This document shows positions 63,195 through 64,000 of a DNA stretch of 64,000 nt, piece by piece. The stretch is from Gammaproteobacteria bacterium. Its GTDB lineage: Bacteria > Gemmatimonadota > Gemmatimonadetes > Longimicrobiales > Gaopeijiaceae. The DNA is taken from the NCBI GenBank assembly GCA_028819075.1, contig JAPPMM010000065.1:19067-83066 (forward strand), in the 5' to 3' direction. Each line of letters begins with the position of its first letter. The stretch's first letter is position 1. The notes below the pieces were generated by a model that saw only the letters and a program-made list of their open reading frames with translations, was not told the origin of the DNA and searched no databases. A program made the position numbers and the translations under genes.

Positions 63195-64000
63195 TCAGGC
63201 GTGCCAGCGCCGGAAGGCGAGACATACGTTGTGCCCTCCGAAACCAAACGAGTTGGAGAGGGCCGCCTCGACAGGTCTTTCGACCATGCCGTCGGTGGCG
63301 TAGTCGAGGTCGCATTCGGGGTCGGGGTGCTCGTAGTTGGTCGTGGGCGGGATCCGGCCCTCCATCAGCACCATCACCGAGATGACCGACTCGATGGCGC
63401 CCGCCGCGCCCAGCGTGTGCCCCGTCATCGACTTGGTGCTGCCAACGATGGCCGCCCGGGCCGCTTCTTCCCCCAGCACCGCCTTAATGGCGGCCGTCTC
63501 GACCTCGTCGTTGTAGGGGGTCGACGTGCCGTGCGCGTTGATGTAGCCGACCTCCTCCGGCGCGATTCCCCCGTCCTCCAGCGCCAGCCGCATGGCCTGC
63601 TGGGCTCCTGCGCCTCCCGGAACCGGCGCGGTGATGTGGTAGGCGTCCGCGGTGGCCCCGCAGCCCGCGACTTCCCCCAGAATGCGCGCCCCCCGCGCCT
63701 CGGCGGTGTCGAGCGACTCGAGCACCAGGCAGCCCGCGCCCTCTCCGATGACGAAGCCGTCACGGGTGGCGTCGAAGGGGCGGCTCGCGGTCTCCGGGGT
63801 GTCGTTGCGTCTGGACATCGCCTTCATGGAGGCGAAGCCGGCGATGGAGATGGGCACGATGGCGGCTTCCGCCCCCCCGGCCACCATCACGTCAGCGTCG
63901 CCTCGCTGGATGACGCGAAGGGCGTCGCCGATGGCGTGCGCCCCGGAGGAACACGCCGACACGGTGGAGTGGTTCGGACCCTGGGCGCCGTAACGAATCG
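63195..64000 (-). CDS. fabF: 3-oxoacyl-ACP synthase II (FabF), 3' part
   Basis: The last 267 or so residues of FabF are present; the gene starts beyond the window. FabF condenses malonyl-ACP with acyl-ACP in fatty acid elongation. The catalytic Cys is in [16 protein letters not shown] near the window edge, and the two active-site His residues are in [11 protein letters not shown] and [27 protein letters not shown] and [15 protein letters not shown] are also typical. The ispF start lies 55 bases downstream on the same strand. Confidence 0.95.
   Translation of the reverse strand, partial: IRYGAQGPNHSTVSACSSGAHAIGDALRVIQRGDADVMVAGGAEAAIVPISIAGFASMKAMSRRNDTPETASRPFDATRDGFVIGEGAGCLVLESLDTAEARGARILGEVAGCGATADAYHITAPVPGGAGAQQAMRLALEDGGIAPEEVGYINAHGTSTPYNDEVETAAIKAVLGEEAARAAIVGSTKSMTGHTLGAAGAIESVISVMVLMEGRIPPTTNYEHPDPECDLDYATDGMVERPVEAALSNSFGFGGHNVCLAFRRWHA

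Overview
The window is 64 kb of dense, high-GC bacterial chromosome from a diderm (LPS-making) organism. Most genes sit in long same-strand runs, often with 4-base ATGA or GTGA stop/start overlaps. The best-fitting phylum is Gemmatimonadota. Reasons are an LpxC-FabZ fusion, a bacillithiol-type BshC in a diderm, a 1068-residue secreted BNR-repeat protein, an LVIVD-repeat protein, a fused nitrilase-NAD synthetase and a CxxC-rich membrane protein of a kind I associate with that phylum. This assignment is inference: no rRNA is present.

Region 1 (1-8.3 kb, + strand) is a lipid A gene run: the tail of an OmpH/Skp-like chaperone, lpxD, lpxC-fabZ, lpxA, a Gfo/Idh oxidoreductase, a 44-residue membrane peptide, lpxB, lpxK and bshC. 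Region 2 (8.3-13.5 kb, +) holds a small membrane/coiled-coil protein, murJ, uvrC and gltX. Region 3 (13.5-21.8 kb, +) has a TPR lipoprotein, tRNA-Gly(CCC), a cupin lipoprotein, a DUF512 Fe-S protein, der, plsY, gpsA, a MerR-type regulator, surE, a YqaA-family membrane protein and tRNA-Arg(CCT).

Region 4 (21.9-37 kb, mixed strands) is more accessory. It holds an Ig-like/LVIVD secreted protein, ggt with a DUF423 protein, an APC amino-acid permease followed by a DDAH/arginine-deiminase-like hydrolase, a TPR protein with a PPK2 kinase, a GNAT acetyltransferase, an Fsr-like MFS exporter, a secreted creatininase-family hydrolase, a TPR membrane protein and an M23 lipoprotein peptidase with SH3 domains.

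Region 5 (50.4 down to 37.3 kb, - strand) is a single 12-gene series: kdsB-pyrG-kdsA-kdsC-kdsD-lptC-lptA-like-lptB-rpoN-wecB and two glycosyltransferases. It makes Kdo and CMP-Kdo (with CTP from PyrG), builds the LPS export bridge, and adds surface-glycan enzymes. With region 1, most of the lipid A-Kdo-export route lies in this window; no waaA/kdtA, lpxH/lpxI, lptD, lptE, lptF or lptG is seen.

Region 6 (50.8-64 kb) has a beta-propeller lipoprotein, the BNR-repeat protein, trpG/pabA, the CxxC membrane protein, nadE, an S41 protease, xerD, a DedA protein, ispF and the 3' part of fabF.

I found no CRISPR array, prophage, insertion sequence or defence island. The most unusual points are the 150-residue N-terminal extension of LptB, the outsized LptA-like protein with acidic linkers, a GnnA-like oxidoreductase between lpxA and lpxB without a partner aminotransferase, and two small membrane/coiled-coil proteins with matching tails.
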